NCBI RefSeq assembly: GCF_037392515.1
Contig: NC_090291.1
Span: 25,840,001 to 25,904,000 of the forward strand
Source of the DNA: Haliotis asinina
Lineage: Eukaryota > Mollusca > Gastropoda > Lepetellida > Haliotidae
Length of the DNA stretch: 64,000 nt
Reading direction: 5' to 3'
The notes beneath the pieces were generated by a model. That model did not search any database. It saw only the letters and a list, made by a program, of their open reading frames with translations, and was not told the DNA's origin. This document shows, piece after piece, positions 34,172 to 46,070 of the stretch. Every line of letters starts with the position of its first letter. The stretch's first letter is position 1. The position numbers were made by a program, and so were the translations under genes.

Positions 34172-37100
34172 TGTAGTCGTGGCTGTGGTTCTGGTGTCCC
34201 ATGTAGTGGTGGTTGTCTTTGTCATGTCCCATGTAGTTGTGATGTGGTTCTGGTTTCTCATGTTGTTGTAGATATGACTGTGGTGTCACATGTGGTGGCG
34301 TCAGTGGCTGTGATGTCCCATGTAGTGGTTCCTGTGGTTGTAATGTCCCATGTAGCGGTGTCTGTGTTTCTAGTGTCCCATGTAGTGATGGTTGCCATGT
34401 CCCATGTAGTGGTAACTGTGATTGTGGTGTCCAAGATAGTGATGGATGTCGTTGCGATGTCAACTGTAGTAGTGGGTGTTGTTGTAATGTCCTTGGAGTA
34501 ATGGCTTTTGTTCTGATGTCCCATGTAGTGGTGGTTGTTTGTTGTGTCCCAGTTGTAGCTGTGTTTGTAATGTCCTATGTATGTATGATGTCAGTTTATT
34601 TGGTGTCCCATGTAGTGGTGTCTGTGGTCGTGATAACCCATGTAGTGGTAAGTATAGTTGTGGTGTCCCATGTAGTAGTGGCTGTGGTTGTAAAATCTTA
34701 TGTGGTGATGGATGTGGCTGTAATGCCCCTTACAGTGGTGGATATGATTATGGTGTCTCATGTAGTGGTAGATGTGGTTGTAATGTCCCATATAGTGGTG
34801 GATGTCGTTGTCATGTCCAATGTACTTTTGGCTGTGATTTTGGTATCCCATGTAGTTGTAACTCTGCTTGTAATGTCCCATGTAGTGGTGCCTTGTGTCC
34901 CATCTAATGGTTGACATGGTTGTGATGCCCTGTGTAGTGGTGGCTGTCGTCGTGATGTTCTATATAGTGGTGGCTGTGATTGTGATGTAAGATGTAGTGG
35001 TGGCTGTGTTTCTGATGTCCGATGTAGTGGTGGCTCTTGTTGTAAAGTGTGTCCTGTGATTGTGGTGTCCCATATAGTGGTTAATTTGGTTCTGGTGTCT
35101 TATGTCGTCGTGAATGTAAAGGTGGCTGTGGTTGTGATGTTCCATGCAGTGGTAGCTGTGGTTGTGATGTCGTATGTAGTGGTGGATAAGGTTTTGATGT
35201 CCTATGTAGTTTGGGATGTATTTGCGGTGTCCCATGTAGTGGTGGCTGTGTTTGTAATATAGCATATAGTGTTAGGTATGGTTGTGATGTCCCATGTAGT
35301 GTTGGATGTGGTTGTGGTGTCAAAGGTAGTGGCGGCTGTGGTTGTGATGTCCGATGTAGTGTTAGCTGTGATTCTGGTGTCACATGCAATGGCGGCTGTG
35401 ATTGTGACGTTCCATGTAGTGGTGTCAGTGGTTGTGTGTTCCATGCACTTGTGTCTGTGGGTGCAATGTTCCTTTTTATTGTTGGCTGTAGTTCTGATGT
35501 AAAGTATAGTGGTGCCTGTGATTGTGATATCCCAGGTAGTGTTGGATGTGGTTGTGGTGTCCCACTTAGTGGTTGTTTCTGTGATTCTAGTGCCCCATGT
35601 AGTGGTGGCTGTGGTACTGATGTCCAAAGGTAGTGGTGGATGTAGTTGTGATGTCCTACTTAGATGTGGCTGTGTTTGTGATGTCCGCTGTAGTAGTGGT
35701 TGTTGTTGTAATTTCCTATATAGTGGCTGTGATTGTGGTGTCCCATATAGTGGTGTCTTTTGTTGTGGTGTCCCATATATTGGTGGATGTGATTGTGGTG
35801 GATGTCGTTGTAAGGTCTCATGCATTGGTGGTTGTGATTGTCGTGTCCCATGTAGTTGTTCCTCTGGTTGTAATGTCTCATGTAGTTGTGGATTTTGTTC
35901 TGGTGTCGTATGTTGTTGTGGATGTGATTGTGTTGTCCCATGTAGTGGTTACAGTGGTTGTGATGTCTCATGTAGCGGTGGCTGTGTTTCTTGTGTCCCA
36001 TGTAGTGGTGTTTGTGGTTGTCATGTCCCATGTAGTGGTAACTGTGATTGTGGTGTCCCATATAGTGGTGGATGTCGTTGTCATGTCACATGTAGTGGTG
36101 GCTGTCGTTGTAATAAATCATATGGTGGTTCATTTGGTTCTGGTGTCTTATGTCGCTGTAGATGTGATTGTCCTATGTAGTGTTGTCAAGGGTTGTGATG
36201 TTCCATGTAGTGATGCCTGTGTTTCTGGTGTCCCGTGTAGATGTTTCTTTGGTTGTGATATACCATGAAGTGTTTGCTGTGGTTTTGATATCCTATGTGG
36301 TGGTGGATCTGGTTCTTATGTCCCGTGTAGTTGTACATATGGTTGTGATGTTCTATGTAGTGTTTAATGTATTTGCGGTGTCAAATGTAGTGGTAGCTGT
36401 GATTCTGGTGTCACACGCAGTGGCTGTGGTTGCAATGTTCCTTTTTATTGTTGGCTGTGGTTCTGATGTAAAGTATAGTGGTGTCTGTGATTGTCATATC
36501 CCATTTAGTGGTGGCTGTGATTCTGGTGTCCCATGTAGTGGTGGCTATGGTTCTGATCTACCATGTAGTGGGGATTGTGGTTGTGATGTCCCATGTAGTA
36601 TTAGGTATAGTTGTGGTGTCCAATGTAGTGGTGGTTGTGATTGTTCTGTCCCATGCAGTGGTGGGTGTGGTTATATACCATGTTATGTTGAATGTGGTTG
36701 CCATGTCCCATGTAATGGTGGTTCTCATTGTAGTGTCTCATGTAGTGGTAGATGTGGTTCTGATGTCCCTTGTAGTTGTGTCTGTAGTTGTGATGTGCCA
36801 TGTAGTAGTGGATGTGATTGTGGTGTTTCACGTAGTGGTGGCTGTCGTTGTAATGTCCTATGTAGTGGTTTCTTGTGTTCTAGTGTCCCATGTATGTGGT
36901 TGTGATTATGGTGTCAGATTTAATGGTGGCTGTGGTTGTGATGTCCCATGTAGTAGTGACTATGGTCGTAAAGTCCCATGTAGTGGTGTCTGTGGTTGTC
37001 ATGTCCCATGCAGTGGTGGATGTGATTGTGGTGTCCCATACAGTTGTGGATGTCGTTGTCATGTCTAATATACTGGTGGCTGGGATTTTGGTGTCCCATG

Positions 37101-38097
37101 TAGTTGTAACTCTGCTTGTAATGTCCCATGTAGTGGTGGCTTGTTCTTGTGTCCCATCTAGTGGTTGACGTCGTTGTGATGTCCTATGTAGTGGTGACTG
37201 TATTTGTGATGTCCTATGTAGTTTTGGCTTGGATTCTGATGTCCTATGTAGTGTTCACTGTGTTTCTCATATCCGATGTAGTGGTGGCTGTTGTTGTAAT
37301 TTCCCATATAGTGTCTGTGGTTGTGATGTCCCTTAAAGAGTGTGCTGTGATTGTGATTTCGCAGATAGTGGTGGATGTCGTTGCGATGTCCACTGTAGTT
37401 GTCGATCTGATTGTAATGTCCCACGTAGTGGTGGCATTTGTTTTGATATCCCATGTGGTGGTGGCTGTTTGTTGTGTAACAAGAAGTTGTGGCTGTGATT
37501 GTAATTTCCTATGTAGTGGTGGCTTTTGTTCAGGTGTCAAATGTAGTGGTGGTTGTAGTTGTGGTGTCCCATGTAGTGGCAGGTGTAGTTGTGGTGTCCC
37601 ATGTAGTGGTCTCTGTGATTGTGATGTCCAATGTAGTAGTTGCTGTGGTTGTAATGTCCTATTTTGTGGTGGATGTTTTTGCCATCTCCCATGTAGTGTT
37701 GGCTCTGATTGGGGTGTCTCATGTCATAGATGTGGTTCTGATGTCCCATGTAGTGGTGGATGTGACTGTGGTGTCCCATATAGTGGTGGATGTCGTTGTA
37801 ATGTCCTATGTACTGTGATTGTTGTGTCCCATGTAGTTGTTCCTGTGGTTGTAATGTCCAGTGTAGTTGTGGATTTGGTTCTGGTGTCTTATGTCGTTGT
37901 GGATGCGATTGTGTTGTCCCATGTAATGGTTTCAGTGGTAGTGATGTCCCATGTAGCGGTGGTTGTTTTCCTTGTGCCCCATGTAGTGGTGTGTGTGGTT
38001 GTCATGCCCCATGTAGTGGTAACTGTGATTTGGTGTCCCGTATAGTGGTGGATGTCGTTGTGATGTCACATGTAGTGGTGACTGTGATTGTGGAGTC
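34172..38097 (-). repeat. 30-bp minisatellite, inverted arm
   Basis: The same unit as 31320-34171 in opposite orientation (TGTAGTGGTGGCTGTGGTTG, then TGATGTCCCA), about 130 copies. Together with the forward arm it forms an imperfect inverted repeat nearly 7 kb long with no spacer. Confidence 0.93.
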
Positions 38098-38146
38098 CGG
38101 TGGTGGTGGTGGTGGTGGTGGTGGTGTGTGTGTGTTTGTGTGTGTC
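38098..38146. repeat. (GGT)n and (GT)n microsatellite
   Basis: About nine GGT units followed by a short GT run, at the end of the inverted minisatellite arm and directly before the 5'-truncated LINE. Confidence 0.95.
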
Positions 38147-41079
38147 CATCATTCAGTAAGTAAATTCTGTACGATGATTAAATCAGAGGTTCACAACCTC
38201 CTGTGCTCTAACATATCAAAAGTGTTACTTAAAACCGATAAAAGTGTCAACTTGATATGTACGTACATACCACCAGCTGGCTCGCCATACTATAACCATG
38301 TGAGCTCAGACTGTAGTATTGCACAGATGGAAGGGTTTTTGTTAGATAATCAGTCGATTTTAGAGATTCTATGACTGTGATATGTGGAGATTTGAATGCT
38401 CGTACAGGGGAATTGAATAATCCTTTAGGCGATTTACAAAACGATGATACTCATAGTAGCTGTGTATTTCCTGATGATGAAAGCATATCAGTTGGAGATC
38501 GGAAATCATGATACCATTATTAACAAATTTGGCCAATTATTGTTAGATATGTTGTATACATTCCAATTGTTTATTGTCAACGTGAGAGTTTATGGAGATA
38601 AGCTGGGAGAATTTACCTATTGTGGTAATCAAGGAGCTAGCGTTAATGATTACTTCATATGTTCTCCTGACTTCTTCGACTATATTAACATGTTGAATAT
38701 TGGCGATCGTCTGGAATCTGATCACTTACCTCTAGAATTGACTTGTAGATTCCCAATTATGTGTCGAAGAAACAGCAAGTTAACACCTAAGGGCGTCACT
38801 ATACAGAAATTGATATGGAATGACAAATTATCTGACATTTATTTGAGTAAGCTGCAAGAAGGAATCACGTCTACTACACAACTATTCTTCTGTAAACTTG
38901 ATAATAGCATTGAAGAGGCAATTGATGATTTTGTTCAATTAATGCTGGATTCATCATCTTGTATGAGAAAAGAACTAAAATGTAACATTGATAAAGTCTC
39001 CCCTCTTAATGCTGAATGCCGGACTGCAAGGCGAAACGCCCACAAGGCACTGCGAAGATATAGGCTAACCCGTACTAGTCTTGACCGGAAGACATTTTGT
39101 GGAAGTAGAAATAAATATAAGAATTCTTGTCGGAAATTCAAAGTCGACTTAAGTAGGCGTAAACAAGACAAACTAGTAAATTCTATGAGCAACGCGTCAT
39201 CATTCTGGAAAGAAATACGATCCCTGAAATATGGAGCCCATGCTAAAGACAACATATCCAAAACACAGTGGCTTAGTCATTTTAAGAAGGTTTTCTTAAA
39301 TGAAACAATATTAAACACAGAAATTGATGACATGCAAAATGATTCTACTGAACGCTACACTGATGTTGATGAACTTGTTCTAGATTCGCCTATTGCTGAA
39401 AGCGAAATATCTGATGCAATTGATCACCTAAAAAGGGGGAAAGCAGCAGGCCCAGATGATATAATTATTGAAATGTTAAAGTGTTCCAGATCATACATCG
39501 GATAATATATTTACTCTTTACGCACTTATCCAAAAGACGTTGTCACGTCGAAAACATAAATTGTTTGTAGCATTTGTAGATTTCAAAAAAGCTTTTGATT
39601 CAGTTGACCGCCCTAAGTTATGGAAATGTCTTCGGAAAGCTGGACTACAGGGGAAAATATTTGCTATCATAAAAGCAATATACTGTAATGTGAGATCATG
39701 TGTTCGTTGCAGAGTAGGTGTGACAGATCTCTTTGATTGCCCTTTGGGTTTAAGACAGGGTTGTATTCTGAGTCCAATCTTATTTTCGCTTTTTATTAAT
39801 GAATTATATCTTGAAATAGCTTCAAATGGCATCCAAATGTTTCCAGATCTAAGTTTTGATATTACTGTTTGCAGACGATGTTATTTTAGTGTCAGATACT
39901 GTGGCTGGTCTCCAAAGGCAACTAGATATTCTAAATGCATACACAAATGAATGGAAATTATCTGTGAATCTAGATAAAACTAAAATTGTGATCTTTAGGA
40001 AAGGTGGTCCAATAGCGTTGAAAGAAAGATTGGTATTTGATGGTCAGCTGGTCAATGTAGTGGATCATTATTCATATTTAGGAATCTGGTTTTCACATAC
40101 TATGAACTTGAACAAATGTACGAAGGATTTATCATTGCGTGCAAAGAAAGCTCTAATGAGTGTAATTTCAATTGTTCATAAAGTTGGACCCATGCCACCT
40201 AAAATATTCTTTAAACTCTTTGATAGCCAGATACAACTAATTTTATTATACGGCTCAGGGGTATGGGGATTCCAGCGGTATGAATGTTTGGAGAAGGTCA
40301 ATTTATTAGCATGTAAAACATTTCTTAGTGTTGGGTCTTCTACACCGAATTGTATGGTATATGGTGAATGTGGTAGATACCCCATATATATCAATTCCCA
40401 AATTAGATGTTTAAAATACTGGTTCAAACTTCTTCATATGCACGAACAGCGTCTTCCTACAATAGCATATAATATGCTTTTACATTTAGATAACATGGGG
40501 AAAAATACATGGGTAACGCATATAAGGAATCTTCTATTTTCCCATGGTTATGATTTCATATGGTTATGTCAATCAGTTGGAAGTGTAGACATGTTTCTTA
40601 AGGAATTTAGAACGCGGTCTGCAAATATGTTTTACCAGGAAAGGCATTCAACTGTAGAAGATGGCTCACGTTACGCTAATTACAGAACTTTCAAGACTGT
40701 ATTCCAACCAGAAATTTATTTATCAATACTCACGACGGAAACTTTAAGGAACCATTTTATTAAATATCGACTAGGTTTATTAGACCTTGTCGAAAATAAG
40801 GGACGAAAGGTGTCCATTGCAAAATCCCAACGAATTTGTCAGTTATGCAATATAGAAACAGAGAATGAAATTCACTTTGTGTTCGTCTGTCCATTTTATA
40901 GTGACCTTCGAAAGAAATATATTAAAGATCATTTGATAAAGATGAAACCATCGCAAGCTTTCGTATATGTTTTTACTGCTAAGAACGAATCTCAAATATT
41001 AAACCTTTCACTATATATTAAACATGCATTAGCTAAAAGAAAAGAATTGCTTAAAGAACGTGTTACTCCCTGTGTGTAA
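38147..41079 (+). pseudogene. Endonuclease-reverse transcriptase ORF of the second LINE type (broken)
   Basis: An endonuclease remnant is visible as VNLICTYIPPAGSPY near 38250, CGDLNARTG near 38382, YFICSPDF near 38650 and SDHLPLEL near 38717, across at least two frame changes. The 38444-39505 stretch runs through the linker to the start of RT (GKAAGPDDI). At about 39490-39530 the sequence jumps straight to FTLYALIQKTLSRRKHK, so about 100 residues of the RT fingers are missing by internal deletion. RT continues with FVDFKKAFDSVDR, GLRQGCILSPILFSLFIN, then a one-base shift near 39855 and LLFADDVILVSD. The C-terminal CQLCNIETENEIHFVFVC motif lies near 40840. It cannot encode a functional protein. 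Confidence 0.85.
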
Positions 41080-41159
41080 CTTTTTGTTATATACATACTC
41101 TCTTGTATATGGGCCGGAGGCCTTTTGTACAATAAACCTTTTGACTTGACTTGACTTGA
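38147..41159 (+). mobile_element. 5'-truncated non-LTR retrotransposon of a second type, (GACTT)n tail
   Basis: A LINE unrelated to copies A-E: RT catalytic box FADD, no RNase H, a C-terminal CxxC...H...C motif, AATAAA at 41131-41136 and a terminal TTGACTTGACTTGACTTG tail. It lacks an ORF1 and most of the endonuclease. It sits inside the 30-bp minisatellite, which continues in the same orientation at 41160. RT motifs suggest an RTE/CR1/L2-like assemblage; I cannot fix the clade by eye. Confidence 0.88.
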
Positions 41160-41335
41160 GTCCCATGTAGTTGTGCCTGTGGTTTTGATGTCCCATGTGG
41201 TGGTGCCTGTGTTTCTGGTGTCTCCTGTAGAGGTGACTGTGGTTGTGATGTCCGATGCAGTGGTTGCAGTGGTTGTGATGTCCCATGTAATGGTAGCAGT
41301 GATTCTGATGTCGTGTGTAGTGGTGGCTGTTCCAT
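41160..41335 (-). repeat. 30-bp minisatellite, distal remnant beyond the LINE
   Basis: Five to six units in the same orientation as 34172-38097 (GTCCCATGTAGT...), showing the second LINE inserted into the array. Confidence 0.88.
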
Positions 41336-41620
41336 TGCACAGCTGAGCTTTGTGAGTTCATATCCTGTCGTTGCCTCAGTAGGATTCCCTGCACAATTTC
41401 ATGAGGCTAGGGGCAAGCAGAAATTTCATGAGCAAGGGATCACGATCATATCAGTTAGGTCTCTGGAAAGGGCCTAGCTAGTTGGGGCACTCTCATAGTG
41501 ATAGAAGGCACCGACACAGTTCTCCTTGGGAGACAAATGTTTGTAAGTCTTTTTTAAACTTTCTAGTCTTTACAGCTGAAGTTAATCAGTAGTAAAAACA
41601 ATAAGTGTATGGGACCAGCT

Positions 41621-41628
41621 TATATAAG
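41621..41628 (+). promoter_or_regulatory. TATA-like box upstream of the orphan gene
   Basis: TATATAAG in an AT-rich flank, 65 bp before the ATG at 41686 of the interrupted orphan gene. Spacing is plausible for a TATA promoter with a short leader. This is motif evidence only. Confidence 0.4.
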
Positions 41629-41789
41629 ACATGAAAATTTAATCTTTATTTTACATTTAAACTTTTAGTTTTTAACTAGTATACCATGACAACTCGCATA
41701 GATGATTTTGTTATCGCTTGTTAAAAAGCAATCAAAAATAAACCTTTTCCTGATTTGATACGTTCATTTGGGATAAAGCAATAAGAAAA

Positions 41790-41798
41790 CATGATACA
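41790..41798. repeat. Target-site duplication, 3' side of LINE copy B
   Basis: CATGATACA directly before the TGTGAGTGAGTGAG terminus, repeated at 45350-45358. Confidence 0.82.
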
Positions 41799-42002
41799 TG
41801 TGAGTGAGTGAGTTAATATTTATCACCACTTGTTAATTTTATTCAAACACAACTGCAGTTGTCTTTCAATAGTATTCACCTTTTTCTCAAGATCGAAAAA
41901 GATAGACACAGCATGTTGTTTATGATTTTTTTACAAATGATTCCAAACGCACGAGGTAATCGACAGTACTTCTGTTTTTACGCAAACCACATTGTATATT
42001 TG

Positions 42003-43508
42003 TTATAAGGTTATTTGTTCCAAGTACCAAACAAGTCTATTATGTATCATGTGTTCCATGGTTTTGCAAACACAGCTAGTTAGTGAAATGGGCCTATAAT
42101 TGGATGGATCGGTATGATCACGTCCAGGTTTAGGAATTGGAACAATTATAGCATCACGGCATGAAGACGGAAATTTCCCGTAAGTCCAAATATTATCAAA
42201 TATATTTAAAAGGGTCTCTAAACCGGATTCTGGTAAAGGCTTCAGAAGTTGATAATGTATGTTATCAGCTCCTGTAGCAGTATCATGAGCCTGGTCAAGT
42301 GCAGCATGAAGCTCATGTATCGAAAAAGTTTCATTGTAATCTTCCCCATTATCTGAGGAAAGATGAGGAAGAATGTTTGGCCAACGTCTCACCAAGTTTA
42401 TTTGCAATATCACATTTATTAGTCAATAACTGGTTTCCGTCTTTAAGATGGTGGATGCTGCATTTGGATCCCTTACCCTTAATTTTCTGCATCATATTCC
42501 ACACCTTTGATATCGGAGTACGCGAATTAAGTTTGGAGACATAATTTTGCCAAGATTGACGTTTGCTTTGCTTGAAAGTACGTCTTGCTTTAGCATTCAA
42601 AATTTTAAATTTGTCTAAATTGTGGACCATAGGATGGCGACGGAAATAATGTTCAGCTTTCTTCCGTGCCTTCCTAGCCTGTTTGCAATCATCGTTGAAC
42701 CATGGTTTTCGGATGTGAGGAACTGCAGAGGACTTAGGAATACATTCGTCAGCTATGCTCTTTAGTTCATCTGAAAAGCATTTTATGGCATCAGGAATAT
42801 CATGAAAACGTTCAGGCTTGAGTTTAGCAGTACAAATAGCTTCATATAAACACCAGTTAGCCTTTTTAAAATTCCATCTTGACGAAGGAGGAACATCAGA
42901 TGGATTTACAGGATTTAAGATTGTTGGGAAGTGGTCGCTTCCACAGAGGTCGTCGAGGACAGACCATTCAAATTCATTCAGTAGGTCAGAGTCAGTAATA
43001 GACAAGTCAAGAGCTGAATATGTTCCTGTGCCAGGATGTAAATACGTACGTGAACCATCATTATAAATGCATAAATCGTTATTGGAGATGAAATCATCCA
43101 GCAATTTACCTTTGGTGTTAGTATCACCCCAGAATGGGTTGTGACCATTTAAATCCCCCATAATTAAACAAGGTTTAGGTAATTGGTCATAAAGAGCTTG
43201 AAGATCAGACAGTTGACAAGGTGATGTTGGCGGTATGTACAAAGGGCACAGCATAAAAGCAGCCTGTAATGTAAGTCGAACTGCAATGACTTGGAGATTT
43301 GTTTTAAGGGGTACTCTGCTATGAATAACATTGTTTCTCACCAGGATAGATGCTCCACCAGAATTCCTATCCCTTCGAGGAGAAAAACAGTGGTATGTAT
43401 TAAATTGACAGAGATCAAAACTATCTGTCTGTTTCAGATGGGTTTCTTGTAAACACAACGCTGACGGTTTAAAATCTTGGACTAGTACTTGTAAATCCGT
43501 TTAATTCG
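42003..43508 (-). pseudogene. LINE copy B ORF2 remnant (endonuclease and N-terminal RT)
   Basis: The endonuclease is largely open (42349-43458), with CLQETHLK, GDLNGHNPFWG and SDHFPTIL. About 60 bp is deleted near 42355 (the A copy has NYVPKFQQYQKQEEKK here) together with a frame change into 42003-42413. That piece carries the RT start (GADNIHYQLL, PSNYRPISLTSCVCKT). The RT catalytic site and RNase H are missing. Confidence 0.87.
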
Positions 43509-43550
43509 TTTTAAGTCCTCTGGAGTTCCATTGTATGATAGGCGAAGATA

Positions 43551-44756
43551 TCATTTCTTTGGAGGATGGACGGGTGATCTACCCCTCAACTTCCTTGAGG
43601 GAGACAAGCTATGTGTCCTACCATGGCTATGGTCCTCAAGGGATCCAAAATTGTTAAAACGTTTGACAGGATTATCCGCTCCCTCCGGAGCTCTGCCACT
43701 GTGACACTTTTTGATAGTTTCAGTGGACGGGTTGTGTTTGTTTTCTGCAGTTTGTTTGACATTTTGGTCTGATTTGGCTCGTTGATCTGACTTTGATGAT
43801 TGTTTCTGTGATGTAGTTGGGTCCATATTACAAGATACACTGTCCGACATCGTTATTGAACTTGAATTCTGTTTTTGAGGCCTCACCTGGACTTCAGCTG
43901 GTAATAAAGTAGGTGCTGATGTCCCTGTCCAAGTGTAGTCAGTTTGACAACCGACAGAGTTACTTGAAAAATGTTTAGATTTGTATCCCTGAAGAGAAGC
44001 GGAAACTGTGGTGGAATATGTCTGACCAGACTGTTCTTGTGCAAGTAAAATCTTCTTTGCTTCAGAAAATGTAATCTTCTGTTCATGTTTTACACTGGAA
44101 ATTTTAGACTGCAGCTTCCAAGTTGGACAGTCGCTGGTGGATTATGGCATGACTTTGAGCCGTGACCATACTTTTGGCATTTGTAACACCTCAAGGGGTT
44201 TGGAATGAACGTCTCAACCCTGAGGTGAAAGTAACCAGCCTTCAGTGATTTGGGATTGTTTGGAACGCAAAATGTCAACAGATAAGTGTTTGTTTTAATG
44301 ATTTCATTATTCTTTCTGACAGTGAAACGTTTAACATCTGTCACCCCTTGGGCATGTACTTCTGTCACTATGTCAGTTTCTGTCATGTCCGAAAGGCAAT
44401 GTCCAGTATCACGGACAATGCCTTTACTGGTGTTTAATGTCCTGTGTGGAGAGACCGTCACAGGGACATTTGCAAGTGACTTGGTCGAGAGCAGAATTTT
44501 GGATTGTATTTGCTTTTTGCATTCGATAAGTAAAGAACCGGAACGTAGTTTTGTAACTCCTTGTACTTCGACTGCTAAACCTCCAATGCCCTTTGTAATG
44601 GCAAAGGGATTAAGTTTCAGAGAGCCATTATCCACTGAAGACATGACAAGGAAACGAGACCAATTGTCAGGGTTGATTAAAACTGTTGGAGCCTCATCGT
44701 CCGAAGAGAGCGAATCGTCAGACTCATGCGATCGTTTTTAAGTGGGGGTGTCATGA
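43551..44756 (-). pseudogene. LINE copy B ORF1 remnant
   Basis: The RRM-like part is open at 44090-44644 (GIGGLAVEVQGVTKLRSGSLLIEC) and is followed by one CCHC knuckle (CYKCQKYGHGSKSC). Knuckles two and three are lost in a deletion near 44140, and frames change near 44085 and 43885. The basic C-terminus (SPSRKLRGRSPVHPPKK) survives at 43551. The N-terminal ATG near 44756 is also out of frame. The sequence is clearly a different subfamily from copies A and E. Confidence 0.85.
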
Positions 44757-45349
44757 TCATAATGGATATAATTCACCCTCCTAGCTCCCCACCCACCACG
44801 GAGTGTCAACAAGGACGATGTCAAATGTCTGTGGATCTCCAACAGACGACACCAGGGATACCAGGAGGGTATACTCAAGTAGGAAAAATCTAGAAAAGAT
44901 CAATCCTACCAGACTGGCCCATGAGCCATCGCCTTCTGGGCATTTAGACTCTAGGCAAATTAAACAAGATACATTTCAAATCGAGTGTGATGTTTGAGAA
45001 ACCAAAAGAGCCAAGGCCTAAATTTAACAATACGTTTTAAAAATATAAGTTGTGCAAATACAGATAATGCACAGGGCTGGACATGACCAGCCGATTGGTT
45101 GAACCAGACCCATTCAACCACACGTCTAGGTGAAGTAAGGGTCAAAGGGGTGTGTTGAGCAAAGGGAACACGATAACAGGCTCCCAGTGCCCCCAACCCC
45201 TACAATCCCGTCCTCCACCGACACAGGGCCGCAACCCACGGCAAACGGGCTGGTGGACCAAATATGCCCCCAGGTCCACAACAGGGGTGTTGGCGAGCTC
45301 TTGGCGTTACCCAGCACCCACCACGAGGAGGTGGCTCGCCACGGGTGCC
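44757..45349 (-). promoter_or_regulatory. 5' UTR of LINE copy B
   Basis: Carries the same two conserved leader blocks as copies A, D and E (GGTTC.ACCAATCGGCTGGTC and GATGGCTCATGGGCCAGTCT) and the same 5' terminus. Confidence 0.7.
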
Positions 45350-45358
45350 CATGATACA
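45350..45358. repeat. Target-site duplication, 5' side of LINE copy B
   Basis: CATGATACA, identical to 41790-41798, at the exact point where LINE leader gives way to the orphan-gene sequence. Confidence 0.82.
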
Positions 45359-46070
45359 AGTTATGTAAAAGTTTATATTAAAAAGAAACTACTTAGACTT
45401 AAATTCAAAGATGAAATTCAAGCAAACAGAATTATGCCAAAAGAAGACAGACCTTATGGTTTAACTATTTCAATAACAAAGGCATGTACAATTACAGATT
45501 CAGATGAAAGTCCATGGGAGTCTTCATTATTTAAAGGCATTTCATATCTTTCTCTAGCAGTTAAAAAAGAAGTTGCAAATAAATTTGAAGATAAAACTTT
45601 ATTGTGTCGAAAAGACACAATAAAAAAGATAAGGAAATACCACGGAATGGATCATCCTATTCTCCGAATTAAAATACATGAATTACTTCTTTCTTCTCAA
45701 TTGGTTGATTGGGTGAAATTATATGATAAAAGTAAACCAATAATACTAGGTGGAAGAATATCTGGTTATCATCCATTAATGGAAAATAGGAAAGAACCTG
45801 ATCAGAATAATATTCATAGACTTATTGTTAGAGTATCAAAATATTCAGAGGTTGTTGATGTTGGTTCTTTATATCTTGGTAGTATTGGTACTTCACTTGG
45901 TGTTAGATTATTAACTGTGATTGTAGAAAAGGATGAAGATAAATATAAAGATACTTTAGATGAATTAATAAATGATGAAAAAGAAGAGGACAAAGAACTG
46001 TTTCACTGGTGTCAATATTATAAATTGGTATGATTACAAATTGGTTACCTGTCTTACATAAACTATTCCT

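Larger units (their letters stand above)
41799..45349 (-). mobile_element. LINE copy B, same family as A, internally deleted
   Basis: Has both family termini (GGCACCCGTGGCGAGCC at 45349 downward, (TCAC)n at 41799) and a 9-bp target-site duplication, but is only 3.55 kb. It lost most of the 3' UTR, the RNase H domain and the second half of RT, with small RT pieces at 41830-41880 and 41884-42000 joined abruptly. The 5' leader is intact. Confidence 0.88.
41686..46033 (+). pseudogene. Unidentified AT-rich gene split by LINE copy B
   Basis: I do not recognise this protein. The first part (41686-41798) starts MTTRIDDFVIAC and carries a TAA at codon 13 plus a frame change. The second part (45350-46033) is open for about 225 codons and Lys/Ile/Asp-rich, including DTSYVKVYIKKKLL, EDRPYGLTISITKA, LILGG-like and DVGSLYLGSIGTSLGVRLL segments, ending HWCQYYKLV. 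Between them sits LINE copy B with a 9-bp duplication (CATGATACA) on each side, so both parts were once contiguous. AT-rich codon use, a TATA-like box, no visible intron and a 3' hairpin resemble a compact foreign or mobile-element gene. It is clearly not LINE sequence. Long frames starting earlier (45152) merely run through LINE leader. Confidence 0.6.

Noticed and set aside
33061..38045. Long Val/Met-rich or His-rich ORFs in the minisatellite as genuine proteins
   Set aside because: A 30-bp unit leaves all six frames open, the composition is set by the repeat, and the orientation flip would break any single protein.
31320..38097. CRISPR-like array
   Set aside because: The units are contiguous diverged tandem repeats with no distinct spacers, and the genome is eukaryotic.
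38147..41159. Assigning this LINE to the copy A-E family
   Set aside because: It lacks RNase H and has a different RT box (FADD), a different C-terminal zinc motif and a (GACTT)n tail.
45152..45349. N-terminal extension of the orphan gene (frame starting 45152)
   Set aside because: These bases are the antisense of the LINE B leader; the target-site duplication at 45350 marks where the orphan sequence begins.
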